Positions 50,589-61,042 of a DNA stretch of 64,000 nucleotides are shown one piece after another. Below the pieces are notes generated by a model. That model was not told the origin of the DNA, did not search any database, and saw nothing but the letters and a program-made list of their open reading frames with translations. Source of the stretch: Alloalcanivorax xenomutans (GTDB lineage Bacteria; Pseudomonadota; Gammaproteobacteria; Pseudomonadales; Alcanivoracaceae); assembly GCF_900217905.1 (NCBI RefSeq), contig NZ_OBMO01000013.1:1-64000 (forward strand). The letters run 5' to 3'. Every line of letters starts with the position of its first letter. Positions within the stretch are counted from its first letter, which is position 1. The translations under genes were made by a program, and so were the position numbers.

Positions 50589-51878
50589 ATGCGATACGCC
50601 CTGATTGCCATCCTGGCCCTGCTGGCGCTGCTGATCATCGCGCCGCCCCTGCTCGGCACCGGCTGGCAGTACGCTCTGATCAACGCCTTGATCGCCGCCC
50701 TGTTCGCCGCGGCCTTCAATCTTCTGGTGGGCCAGGGAGGCATGTTGTCCTTCGGTCACGCCGCCTATTTTGGTGTCGGCGCCTTCACCGTGATCCATCT
50801 GATGCAGTCGGTGGAATACGGGGATATCCCCTTCCCCACCGTGCTGCTGCCGCTGGCCGGTGCCGCCGTCAGCCTGCTGTGCGGCGCCCTGGCCGGCTTC
50901 TTCGCCACCATGCGTTCCGGCGTCTATTTCGCGCTGGTGACCCTGGCTCTGGCGGAACTGCTGCACTCCCTGGCGCCGCACTGGGATGAAATGTTCGGCG
51001 GCGAAGCCGGATTATCGTCCATGCGCATGCCCTCGCTCGGCTTCACTTTCGGCTCCACGCTGGAGGTGTATTACCTGACGCTGTCCTGGGTGGTGATCTG
51101 CATCGGCCTGCTCTACGCCTACACCCGCACGCCTTTCGGACGGCTCACCCTGGCATTACGCGACAACGAGCAGCGCATCCGCTTCATGGGCTTCAACGCC
51201 CACGGCACCAAGATCGTGGTATTCGCCATCTCCGCCATGTTCTCCGGTGTCGCCGGCAGCCTCATGGCAATCTCCAACGAAACCGCCAACTACAGTGTGT
51301 TCAGCACCCAGGTCTCGGCCCTGGTGGTGCTGCATACCTTCGTTGGCGGTTCCACCATCTTCTTTGGTCCGATCGTCGGCGCTTGCGTGCTGTCACTGTT
51401 CACTTTCGTGGTCTCGGGCGTCACCCACTCGTGGATGCTCTATCAGGGCATCATCTTCGTGCTGGTCATGCTGTTCGCGCCCAAGGGCATCGGCGGCGTC
51501 ATCCAGGCTCACATCGAACAACGCCATGCCTTGCCCTGGAAGCGGCTGGCCGCCCCGTACGCGCTCGCCACCCTGGCCGGCTTGATGGTCGCCTGCGCCA
51601 CCGTGTTCGTGGTGCAGAGTCTGGAAATCGTGCTGTCCCGGGAGTACGCGGCGGCGGTGGCCCGCACCGGCGAATATGCGCCGTACACGGTGTTCGCCCG
51701 GGAATGGCAGGTGTTCCATCCCTTCACGTGGCTGTTCCCGGTGCTGTTGCTGGTGCCCGGTCTGTACCTGCTGCGTCGCGCCTTCGCCCGCATCCAAACG
51801 TTATGGGATAAGGACGACGACGATGACAACGGCGACATCGCCGCCGCCCCGCGGGAACTGATGGAAGGAGGCCACTGA
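50589..51878 (+). CDS. Liv-type ABC transporter permease LivM with C-terminal extension
   Basis: 429 residues. The core (about 1-305) is a normal LivM: AAFNLLVGQGGMLSFGHAAYFGVGAF, coupling loop TPFGRLTLALRDNEQRIRFMGFN, and the final LFAPKGIGGVI. It then continues for about 115 residues with two more predicted membrane helices (near 323-345 and 376-395) and an acidic tail (KDDDDDNGD). Many LivM proteins stop near the core end, so the extension is unusual. Its stop overlaps the livG ATG. Confidence 0.9.
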   Translation: MRYALIAILALLALLIIAPPLLGTGWQYALINALIAALFAAAFNLLVGQGGMLSFGHAAYFGVGAFTVIHLMQSVEYGDIPFPTVLLPLAGAAVSLLCGALAGFFATMRSGVYFALVTLALAELLHSLAPHWDEMFGGEAGLSSMRMPSLGFTFGSTLEVYYLTLSWVVICIGLLYAYTRTPFGRLTLALRDNEQRIRFMGFNAHGTKIVVFAISAMFSGVAGSLMAISNETANYSVFSTQVSALVVLHTFVGGSTIFFGPIVGACVLSLFTFVVSGVTHSWMLYQGIIFVLVMLFAPKGIGGVIQAHIEQRHALPWKRLAAPYALATLAGLMVACATVFVVQSLEIVLSREYAAAVARTGEYAPYTVFAREWQVFHPFTWLFPVLLLVPGLYLLRRAFARIQTLWDKDDDDDNGDIAAAPRELMEGGH

Positions 51879-52645
51879 TGGACACCGCAATGCAGCCCGA
51901 CGTCCTGGTTATCGACGACTTGCAAAAACACTTCGGCGGCCTGGAAATCATGCGCGGCGTGGACCTCACGATTAAGCAAGGTGAACGTCACGCCCTGGTC
52001 GGCCCCAACGGCGCCGGCAAATCCACCTTGTTCAACCTGATTTCCGGCGAGCATCGACCCAGCGGCGGGCGGATCTATCTGCGCGGCCAGCGCATCAGCG
52101 GTCTGAAACCGGAACAGATCAGCCGTCGCGGTCTGACCCGGTCGTTTCAGATCACCAATGTGTTCAGCCGTATGAGCGCGTTTGAAAACATCCGCATCGG
52201 CGTCATGGCCCGGCACGGCATTCGCTTCAACCTGTATCGGCGAATCAAACCGATGCGCGCCATCAATGACGAAGCCCATGCTCTGCTGCAACAAGTGCGC
52301 CTGGACCACCGTGCCGACAACCTGGCTTCGGACCTTACCTACTCGGAGCAACGGGCGCTGGAGATCGGCATGACCCTGGCCACCGGCGCGGAAGTGATCT
52401 TGTTGGACGAACCCACCGCCGGCATGTCCCGGGACGAAACCGCCTACATGGTGGAGTTGATCCGCCAGGTCACCGAAGGCAAGACATTGATGATGGTGGA
52501 GCACGATATGAGCGTGGTATTTGGTTTGTGCGACCGCATCTCGGTGCTGGTCTACGGCCGCATTCTCGCCACCGGCGGTCCCGAGGAGATTCGCTCTAAT
52601 CAGGAGGTGCAAAGCGCCTACCTGGGCGAGGAGGAGGAACACTGA
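51878..52645 (+). CDS. Liv-type ABC transporter ATPase LivG
   Basis: 255 residues. Walker A is VGPNGAGKST, the signature region is YSEQRALEIGMTLA (a degenerate LSGGQ), and Walker B is VILLDEPTAGMS. The extra helical insertion after Walker A (SRRGLTRSFQITNVFSRMSAFENIRIG) is typical of LivG. It overlaps both livM and livF by one base. Confidence 0.94.
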   Translation: MDTAMQPDVLVIDDLQKHFGGLEIMRGVDLTIKQGERHALVGPNGAGKSTLFNLISGEHRPSGGRIYLRGQRISGLKPEQISRRGLTRSFQITNVFSRMSAFENIRIGVMARHGIRFNLYRRIKPMRAINDEAHALLQQVRLDHRADNLASDLTYSEQRALEIGMTLATGAEVILLDEPTAGMSRDETAYMVELIRQVTEGKTLMMVEHDMSVVFGLCDRISVLVYGRILATGGPEEIRSNQEVQSAYLGEEEEH

Positions 52646-53352
52646 TGCTGTTGGACATCGACCATCTGCACGCCTATTACGGCAAGAGCCATATTCTGCA
52701 CGGCGTGCGTTTCACCATGCCGGAACCGCGCATCGTTGCCTTGCTGGGGCGCAACGGCGCCGGCCGCTCCACCACCTTGAAAGCGATGATGGGTCTGGTG
52801 CCTCCCAGCCAGGGCAAGGTGGCACTCAACGGCGAGGATCTGGCCGGCCGTCCGGCCCATGTCATCGCCCGGCGCGGCCTGGGTTACGTACCGGAAGAAC
52901 GTCAGGTCTTCCCCAACCTCACCGTGGAAGAAAACCTGATGATGGGCATGCAGACCGGCGCCGAGGGCGCCCCTCGCTGGCAGGCGGAGGATATGTACCA
53001 GTACTTCCCCCGCCTGCGTGAACGCCGCAATCAGAAAGCCGGCTACATGTCCGGCGGCGAACAGCAAATGCTCACCATCTGCCGTTCACTGCTCGGCAAT
53101 CCACTGGTGCTGCTGGTGGATGAACCCACCGAAGGACTGGCGCCAATGATCGTGCAAGTGGTCATGGACGTGATCCGTGACATTCACCAGCGCGGCGTGG
53201 GTGTGTTGCTGGTGGAACAGAAGATGACCATGGCCTTGCGCGTGGCCAGCCATGTACTGGTGATGGGACACGGCCAGATCGTCTTCACCGGTTCCACCGC
53301 CGACATGCAGGCGCGGGATGACATTCGCCGCGACTGGTTGGAAGTGGCGTGA
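52645..53352 (+). CDS. Liv-type ABC transporter ATPase LivF, Walker A Lys replaced by Arg
   Basis: 235 residues. The signature MSGGEQQMLTICRSLL and Walker B LVLLVDEPTEGLAP are intact. Walker A reads GRNGAGRSTT: residue 41 is Arg (codon CGC at 52765-52767) instead of the invariant Lys that binds ATP phosphates. The heterodimer partner LivG has a normal Lys, so transport may run on one full site, or this may be a tolerated subfamily variant. The stop is followed by the GAGGAG of the next gene. Confidence 0.92.
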   Translation: MLLDIDHLHAYYGKSHILHGVRFTMPEPRIVALLGRNGAGRSTTLKAMMGLVPPSQGKVALNGEDLAGRPAHVIARRGLGYVPEERQVFPNLTVEENLMMGMQTGAEGAPRWQAEDMYQYFPRLRERRNQKAGYMSGGEQQMLTICRSLLGNPLVLLVDEPTEGLAPMIVQVVMDVIRDIHQRGVGVLLVEQKMTMALRVASHVLVMGHGQIVFTGSTADMQARDDIRRDWLEVA

Positions 53353-53362
53353 GGAGAGCAGC

Positions 53363-54979
53363 GTGAACCATCCCACCAATCGCTTCGACATGCATTACGA
53401 AACGCACTTCGGCGGCCGTGTCATTCGCTGCTTCCAGCAGCGGCCAGTCTCGGTGCAAGCCATGCTGCAATCCGCCCTGGAACGCAATCCCGACGGCGAT
53501 GCCTTCGTGGTCGAGGGCGAACGCGTCAGCTACCGCCGACTGGCACGGCGGGCCTCGCGGGTCGCCGCCGCCTTCCATGAACTTGGCGTGCGTCCCGGGG
53601 ACCGGGTGGCGCTGGTGCTGCGCAACGGCCCGGCGTTGATGTACGGCCTTTATGGCGCGCTCTGGCTCGGCGCCATCGCGGTTCCCCTGAACGCCCGGGA
53701 ACAAGGCGCCGGGCTCGGCTATATTTTTTCCGATTGCGCGCCCAAGGTGGCTATCGCCGAAGCCGACCTGGTGCAGCGGCTGCACGACGGCGGCGCCACC
53801 GGGGATCTGACCGCTCTGTTCTCGGTCGGAGGCGACGCCGAAGGCACCTCCCCCTTCGAGCCTTTGCTTGAAGGCCCCGACACCAATCTGCCGCTGGCCC
53901 GACCCGGACAGGAAGACACCGCCGTTCTGCTCTACACCTCCGGCACCACCGGCCGCCCCAAGGGCGCCATGCAGACCCACCTCAATATCGCTCATACCGT
54001 CAAACTGTGGGAAAAAACCATGGATCTGCGCTTCGCCGAGCGCTCCGTCCTGGCCGTTCCCGGCAGCCACGTCACTGGTTTGATGGGCATCATCTTCACC
54101 ATGGCACACATGGCCGGCTGCACCCTGATCATGCCGCAATTCGACGCCGCCGAATTCAATCAACTGGTCGCCGATGAAAACGCCACCAGCACCATCATGG
54201 TTCCAGCCATGTACAAGCTGTGTCTGATGCGCGCCAACTTCGACACGCTCGATCTGAGCAGTTGGCGGGTCGGTGCATTCGGCGGTGCCCCCATGCCGGA
54301 ATCGACCATCGTCGAGTTTGGCCAGCGGCTGCCACACCTGCAATTAATGAATGCCTACGGCGCCACGGAAACCTGCACCGCCGTCACCGCCATGCCACCG
54401 GAAGCCCAATTGGAGCATCTGGACAGCATCGGACGGGTATTGGATGGCGTGGATATCCGCATCATGGATGAACAAGGCCAAGAGCGGCCGGCGGGGGAGT
54501 CCGGGGAGTTATGGATCTCCGGGCCGGTGGTGATTCCCGGCTACTGGCAGGATGCGGAACGCACCGCGGAGAACTTCGTCGGCGGCTATTGGCGCTCCGG
54601 CGACATCGGTGACATCAGCGCCGATGGCTATGTGCGCATCTTTGATCGCAAGAAAGACATGATTATTCGCGGCGGTTACAACATCTATTGCATCGAAGTG
54701 GAAAACGCCATCGCCTATCACCCGGCCGTGGCCGAGTGCGCCGTGATCGGCGTGCCAGACCCGGTGCTTGGCGAAAAGATTCTGGCGGTGGTCAGCAGTC
54801 AGGACAGCGACCTGGATGCCGACACGCTCCGCCGCTTCTGTGCTGAACGTCTGGCCGACTACAAAGTCCTCGATTTTGTTCATCTGCAACGGGAGCCGCT
54901 ACCGCGCAACGCCAACGGCAAAGTGATGAAGACCACCTTGCGCGATCGCCTCGCCCATCCCGAAACCGAACCCTGCTGA
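53363..54979 (+). CDS. AMP-forming acyl-CoA synthetase
   Basis: 538 residues of the class I adenylate-forming family. The A3 motif is [18 protein letters not shown]; later motifs include [49 protein letters not shown] and [10 protein letters not shown] with the catalytic Lys. It should activate the imported acid to its CoA ester. The GTG at 53363 has GAGGAG six bases upstream; an ATG 24 codons later lacks one. Next to the acyl-CoA dehydrogenase, eight bases away. Confidence 0.88.
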   Translation: MNHPTNRFDMHYETHFGGRVIRCFQQRPVSVQAMLQSALERNPDGDAFVVEGERVSYRRLARRASRVAAAFHELGVRPGDRVALVLRNGPALMYGLYGALWLGAIAVPLNAREQGAGLGYIFSDCAPKVAIAEADLVQRLHDGGATGDLTALFSVGGDAEGTSPFEPLLEGPDTNLPLARPGQEDTAVLLYTSGTTGRPKGAMQTHLNIAHTVKLWEKTMDLRFAERSVLAVPGSHVTGLMGIIFTMAHMAGCTLIMPQFDAAEFNQLVADENATSTIMVPAMYKLCLMRANFDTLDLSSWRVGAFGGAPMPESTIVEFGQRLPHLQLMNAYGATETCTAVTAMPPEAQLEHLDSIGRVLDGVDIRIMDEQGQERPAGESGELWISGPVVIPGYWQDAERTAENFVGGYWRSGDIGDISADGYVRIFDRKKDMIIRGGYNIYCIEVENAIAYHPAVAECAVIGVPDPVLGEKILAVVSSQDSDLDADTLRRFCAERLADYKVLDFVHLQREPLPRNANGKVMKTTLRDRLAHPETEPC

Positions 54980-54987
54980 GAACCACC

Positions 54988-56187
<1,200 letters not shown>

Positions 56188-56207
56188 TCAAGCACTCTGC
56201 CTAACTG

Positions 56208-56232
56208 CTCTCACAAGATCGTCTTGTGGGAG
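56208..56232. terminator. 11-bp hairpin (REP-like half) after the acyl-CoA dehydrogenase
   Basis: CTCTCACAAGA and TCTTGTGGGAG pair with one mismatch around TCG, 20 bases past the stop; the right arm continues as GTGGGAGCGG, like the REP units. There is no U-run. The rest of 56233-56355 holds no feature I can name. Confidence 0.5.
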
Positions 56233-56355
56233 CGGTCCAAGGGCAATGACACCGGCCTTAACTCATGCTTTCAGGATCGCCCCTCCCTGGCGCCCTGACT
56301 CACCCCCTGCTTAAAAGCAGACATCTTTATGACTATCAATAAACATGGCCTGCAC

Positions 56356-58303
56356 TTCTCTCCCTGCCTACGCGGCAGCGAACGGCTCACCCTCGCTACC
56401 GATCCGCAGGACCCTTTTCTTAGCTGCCTGCGCGGCAGCGAACCGTCTTCATCCGCTCACGCAGCTCTCGGGTCTTTTCTAAGCTGCCTGCGCGGCAGCG
56501 AACATCGAGGACGGAGAACCACCACGTCACCAGCTTTTCTAAGCTGCCTGCGCGGCAGCGAACATGGTGCGACTGTTGTCCGGTGAGCTTCGGGATTTCT
56601 AAGCTGCCTGCGCGGCAGCGAACTCCGTCATTGCACTGGTGCTGTTTGCCTTCCTTTTCTTAGCTGCCTGCGCGGCAGCGAACTCGTCCAGGTGTCTTAC
56701 CCCTAGCCGATCGACTTTCTTAGCTGCCTGCGCGGCAGCGAACAGATCATCTATGTCAGCCCTGCCGTTCCGGGCTTTCTTAGCTGCCTGCGCGGCAGCG
56801 AACGGCGGCGGCAAAACGCCCCTGGCGTCATTCATTTTCTTAGCTGCCTGCGCGGCAGCGAACCTTGGCCTTTTCGGCACGTCGAGCCAGCACCTTTTCT
56901 TAGCTGCCTGCGCGGCAGCGAACCAGCGCTCCGGAAGTGGCCGGTTTTCTCGTTTTTTCTTAGCTGCCTGCGCGGCAGCGAACCTGGACGCATAGTTCCA
57001 CCTCGTCCCATCGGATTTCTTAGCTGCCTGCGCGGCAGCGAACAAGCTCGCTCAGACGACGGTTTGCGCGTAGCTTTTCTTAGCTGCCTGCGCGGCAGCG
57101 AACACGACTCCGACCTGTACAACAGCGCGCTGGAATTTCTTAGCTGCCTGCGCGGCAGCGAACATCCGCGCCAGACACAAGAGCTACCCGTTCCTTTTCT
57201 TAGCTGCCTGCGCGGCAGCGAACCACATTCAGCCGACGCGCCTGCCGAAATCAGTTTTCTTAGCTGCCTGCGCGGCAGCGAACAACTCCTCCGGTCCGAT
57301 CACCCTGCCGGCGCCTTTCTTAGCTGCCTGCGCGGCAGCGAACATGGCAAAGTCCGATGAAACGGACCTGACTCATTTCTTAGCTGCCTGCGCGGCAGCG
57401 AACTCCTGGCCAACGTCAGGATCACGTCATCCGTTTTTCTTAGCTGCCTGCGCGGCAGCGAACCTCCTTATCGGTTCCTCAAGCCACGTGGGTGTTTTCT
57501 TAGCTGCCTGCGCGGCAGCGAACTGTCCGATACGCGCCAATGCTTCGCGGTAGATTTTCTTAGCTGCCTGCGCGGCAGCGAACGACTGGAACGATCTTCA
57601 CATCACCGGCGAGCTTTTCTTAGCTGCCTGCGCGGCAGCGAACGATTGTCACGGTTGAAGATGCCGTTGCCGGAGTTTCTTAGCTGCCTGCGCGGCAGCG
57701 AACGACCTGGCCGCCACTCTGGACCCTCTGGACCTTTTCTTAGCTGCCTGCGCGGCAGCGAACGATTGCGTCAACGTCTCTCGCGCCGACATATCTTTCT
57801 TAGCTGCCTGCGCGGCAGCGAACGATTGAGTCAGCGCCGTGGGACGGCCGCGACATTTCTTAGCTGCCTGCGCGGCAGCGAACCTCTAGATAAGCCAGCG
57901 GGCCATTCGCTATCATTTCTTAGCTGCCTGCGCGGCAGCGAACGGCGTCATGCTCGAACCTGGGCACGATCAGCCTTTCTTAGCTGCCTGCGCGGCAGCG
58001 AACACCCCCGCTTTAGTGTTGTGCTCAAACAGCCCTTTCTTAGCTGCCTGCGCGGCAGCGAACGCATGGCTGGGCGGCACCAGCGCTGCCGACAATTTCT
58101 TAGCTGCCTGCGCGGCAGCGAACCTCTCAGCCGGAGCCGGTCACGAGCAACCGGCTTTCTTAGCTGCCTGCGCGGCAGCGAACGCGACCCCTGGCTGGGC
58201 GTCGGGTTTTCCTATTTTCTTAGCTGCCTGCGCGGCAGCGAACCTCATGCGGGATAACGTCGAGCTGCCGCGGGATTTCTTAGCTGCCTGCGCGGCAGCG
58301 AAC
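56356..58303 (-). CRISPR. Type I-F CRISPR array, 33 repeats and 32 spacers
   Basis: 28-bp repeats recur every 60 bases without exception, so all 32 spacers are 32 bp. On the minus strand the repeat opens GTTCGCTGCC, has the stem CTGCC-GCGCA-GGCAG and ends CTAAGAAA, the type I-F pattern. The array is read leftward: the leader side is at 58303 and the last repeat (56356-56383) has six mismatches, as expected at the old end. Repeats at 56476, 56536 and 56596 share one T-to-A change. The csy genes start just beyond the leader. Confidence 0.98.
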
Positions 58304-58432
58304 TAGAACCAAACGAATCTAACTCCCTGATTTTTAAAGAACAAGGCTAAAAAGAAGCGCCACACCCCAAATTTTGGAGCGTGACGTAAGTTATTGATTT
58401 TCGGAAAGTATTAATTGGAATCAAAAAAAGGG
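58304..58432 (-). promoter_or_regulatory. CRISPR leader with IHF-like sites and promoter
   Basis: AT-rich 129-bp region between cas6f and the first repeat. On the minus strand AATCAATAACTTA (58387-58399) fits the IHF consensus WATCAA-N4-TTR exactly, and AATCAGGGAGTTA (58320-58332) fits with one mismatch. TTGTTC (58339-58344) and TAGATT (58316-58321), 17 bases apart, are a plausible promoter, starting transcription about six bases before the first repeat. Confidence 0.65.
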
Positions 58433-58996
58433 TCAGAACCACGGTATCGTTGCGGTAGGGCTGAGGCCATAGCGGCTGAAGCGGCCCGTAACCGGGTGTG
58501 CCTGCAGGTCACCGTGCTCTATAAACAGGCAGAAGTCCTGACCCGTGCTCTGGCTACGCAGCGTCACGTAGGGTAAATCAACCTTGCGCTCCACCGTGTC
58601 TGGGATTCGCTCCCGAGCCTGTTCCAGAGTTTCCTCGTGACGCCGCGCCCGGCGACGCCGGAGACGTTCCGCATTGGTCTTGAATTGGCGGCGCTGGACC
58701 ACACGATGCTTGGCATTGCCTGGCACCGGAGCCAACCCTGTCATTTGGATATGGTCACGCATGCCGGCCAGACAATCTTGACTCATTAAATGATCCAGAG
58801 CCGCGGCACTGCCGTGCAGACGCAAGACACCACCCAGGGATTTCGGCCGCCGCTGGTGCTCCGGGAAACTGATACCAATGTCATCAGACTGAAGCTTGAC
58901 CAAAGCGCGGTGCAATTTACCGTACAACGCCCCCATGAGAATGGTCGACGTAAACTCCGGATCGGGAAGTATCCGGATATCAATATACTGGTCCAT
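58433..58996 (-). CDS. cas6f: CRISPR endoribonuclease Cas6f (Csy4)
   Basis: Cuts pre-crRNA at the base of the repeat hairpin and stays bound to the 3' end. 187 residues, the same length as the well-studied P. aeruginosa Csy4. His29 (KLHRAL) is the catalytic histidine; Ser148, Ser150 and Thr151 lie in RSQSTG; an arginine-rich helix (residues 111-119) and Arg102/Gln104 match residues known to contact the RNA stem. Last cas gene before the leader; three bases separate it from csy3. Confidence 0.97.
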   Translation of the reverse strand: MDQYIDIRILPDPEFTSTILMGALYGKLHRALVKLQSDDIGISFPEHQRRPKSLGGVLRLHGSAAALDHLMSQDCLAGMRDHIQMTGLAPVPGNAKHRVVQRRQFKTNAERLRRRRARRHEETLEQARERIPDTVERKVDLPYVTLRSQSTGQDFCLFIEHGDLQAHPVTGRFSRYGLSPTATIPWF

Positions 58997-58999
58997 ATC

Positions 59000-60037
59000 T
59001 CACCCCGCGTCTCCAAACACCCCACCACGAATCAGGATGGCCATCACGAAATGTTGCTGCTCCACCGTGGGTGCCTGGTCCTTTAGCATCCAGCTATCCA
59101 GAAGGGAGTAAAAGTCGGCTTTTTGCTTGGGTTGGCGATAAGCCTTGCCCTGGGTCGTCACCGACCCATAGGGTTCCACCGCGATGGGTCCCAAGTTCTC
59201 GTCCTCCTCCTTGGGGTACCAGGTATCGATGGTACGGATGGCATTACCCAGCTTCTGGGAGTGCATCCCAGCAGTTTCACCGACTCGATACAGCGTTTTG
59301 CTCTTGTCACCACGTCCACGATCGAGAATCAGTTCCTGGGAAGGGAACACCTCTTGTCCGGCTCCAAGGCGGGCGAAGGCCACCACTTCCAGTAGCACAT
59401 GACGACTTCCCGACAGCCCGTCGGTGATACACCCTGCTAGCGCCTGCAGAGAGGTTTTTGCCTCCTCGGTAGGTTCGAACCCCCGCAGAGACAGGGAAAG
59501 TGCATCGAAGGTCCAGATTTCAGCCGGCTCACCTTGCTCCATTAACCGCACCTGTACTTCAACCTGCTCGGCCCCCACTCGATTGCGCCACAGGAAGCGG
59601 CCATTCGCCAGATTATAGGCGTAGCGGCTCGCGAGCTCAGTAAAGCCGTTCGCCGCAACGTAGCCCTGTACTGCCTGATGCAGCCTGGCCTGATAATCAG
59701 AGTCATTACAAGCCGAAGGCTTACCGGCGCCGCTGAGCACCCGTAGGGTGAAACGAGCCATAAGGGTATCCGCCTCGCTGGGTAAGGCCGCCACATCCAC
59801 GGTTTGTAGATTGGGATTCTCGATAGCGGCGTCCAGCTTGGCCGGATCCTGATCCTTGGTTTTCAAGCGATTAGATATGGTCCCCCGAACCGACTTTTCC
59901 CGGATAGTGACCGCCGGCCATTCGCCAACCTGGTCGCGCCGCGACCATTGCCCGGCGAAAAACAGCGCATCGGACGGGTCCAGTTTACGCTCGAAAGCAA
60001 GCACGGATGCGGTTTTGAGTTTATCGTTCTTGGCCAT
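59000..60037 (-). CDS. csy3: Type I-F CRISPR backbone protein Csy3 (Cas7f)
   Basis: 345-residue Cas7-family subunit; six copies coat the crRNA spacer in the Csy complex. The start [31 protein letters not shown] is characteristic of Csy3. Arg/Lys-rich thumb-like stretches and an SR..R pattern near the C-terminal third are present. It has its own ribosome site 18 bases after csy2. Function is from the family. Confidence 0.95.
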   Translation of the reverse strand: MAKNDKLKTASVLAFERKLDPSDALFFAGQWSRRDQVGEWPAVTIREKSVRGTISNRLKTKDQDPAKLDAAIENPNLQTVDVAALPSEADTLMARFTLRVLSGAGKPSACNDSDYQARLHQAVQGYVAANGFTELASRYAYNLANGRFLWRNRVGAEQVEVQVRLMEQGEPAEIWTFDALSLSLRGFEPTEEAKTSLQALAGCITDGLSGSRHVLLEVVAFARLGAGQEVFPSQELILDRGRGDKSKTLYRVGETAGMHSQKLGNAIRTIDTWYPKEEDENLGPIAVEPYGSVTTQGKAYRQPKQKADFYSLLDSWMLKDQAPTVEQQHFVMAILIRGGVFGDAG

Positions 60038-60055
60038 GATGGGTATCCCCTTTCG

Positions 60056-61042
60056 TTAAGCGGTAATGGGTTTATCTCTGTAGTCATTGCGGAGCCGGTA
60101 CAGCCCCGAGTCCAGGTCGTTATCCACATACCAGAGCAACTGCTCTGGCCGCTCCAGGCGGTGGGGGCTGACCCATTGACCAACGGAATACAGGCTCTCC
60201 ACGAACCGGAATGGGGTCGACGCATCCCGCGTCCGAGCCACTTCACCAGGATCGTAAAGCCGGGACAGGGCGCCATAGCCCACAGGGATGGGCACGATCC
60301 AACCGGGCCGATGACGTACCTCCCACTCCACGGCGTCATGACTTTCACCCTGGCTGTTGGTGGTGGTTTCCAACCGGCAGGTATGGTTCAGACGAGACAG
60401 GTCCAGCCAAGCGTCCAGCATGGAAAACTCCGGGTTCACAGAGCGCAGTTCATCAAGATGTTGCTGAAGCAGGTCATCCCGTGACACCAAAACAAACCCA
60501 GGCAGGCACCGCCGACGCAAGCGCTTGAATTGCATGGCCCGAGCCTCCGCGTTGTCATCCAGTTGTATTAATTCAGGCTTCAATCTGGATGGCCGGCCGC
60601 CGCTCAGAGCCGGCATAACACTCCCGCCCGCGACGCGCATACCCGCCACTATCCCGGCGATCTCGTTCGCTACTTGACCCAGCTCCGCCCCTTCGCCGGC
60701 ACAGGCCCCCCCTTGAACCGAGAAGATCAGTGTAATGTCGAGGTGGATACGCCCTTCCTCGACAATCGCCGCCGTGGCTCCCGTCTTATCCACTGGGTTG
60801 CGAGTCAAATGAAAGGCACGCGTGAAGCCGCCTTCTGTGGCTTGAGCCTGGTAGTGGTGGCAGACAACGCCTACCGCGTCGAACTCCAGATCCAGAGTCT
60901 CCGGCAGCTTGCGTTCCAGAGCCTGCATCAGCCCCACGAAGGCACTCATGGCCGGAAAGCCCCAGGTCATCGGGCTGGAAACCGCATTGGCATTCTGAAT
61001 GCGCAAATGCGGCAATATCAGCAGGTTACGTACATCAGACAT
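60056..61042 (-). CDS. csy2: Type I-F CRISPR protein Csy2 (Cas5f)
   Basis: 328-residue Cas5-family subunit that, with Csy1, caps the 5' handle of the crRNA. The beginning LLILPHLRIQNANAVSSPMTWGFPAMSAFVGLMQALER is typical of Csy2, and RPGWIVPIPVGYGALSRLYDPGEVARTRD is the conserved C-terminal region. Its ATG overlaps the csy1 end by eight bases. Confidence 0.95.
   Translation of the reverse strand: MSDVRNLLILPHLRIQNANAVSSPMTWGFPAMSAFVGLMQALERKLPETLDLEFDAVGVVCHHYQAQATEGGFTRAFHLTRNPVDKTGATAAIVEEGRIHLDITLIFSVQGGACAGEGAELGQVANEIAGIVAGMRVAGGSVMPALSGGRPSRLKPELIQLDDNAEARAMQFKRLRRRCLPGFVLVSRDDLLQQHLDELRSVNPEFSMLDAWLDLSRLNHTCRLETTTNSQGESHDAVEWEVRHRPGWIVPIPVGYGALSRLYDPGEVARTRDASTPFRFVESLYSVGQWVSPHRLERPEQLLWYVDNDLDSGLYRLRNDYRDKPITA

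Noticed and set aside
52645-53352. LivF as a pseudogene because of the Walker A change
   Set aside because: The frame is full length, other ATPase motifs are intact and it overlaps livG neatly; a single conservative substitution does not show decay.
56329-58306. Apparent proteins made of repeated FLSCLRGSE or FLAACAAAN units on the plus strand, and similar ones on the minus strand
   Set aside because: They are translations of the 60-bp-period CRISPR repeats; 60 is divisible by three, so the frame stays open. No ribosome sites and no family match.
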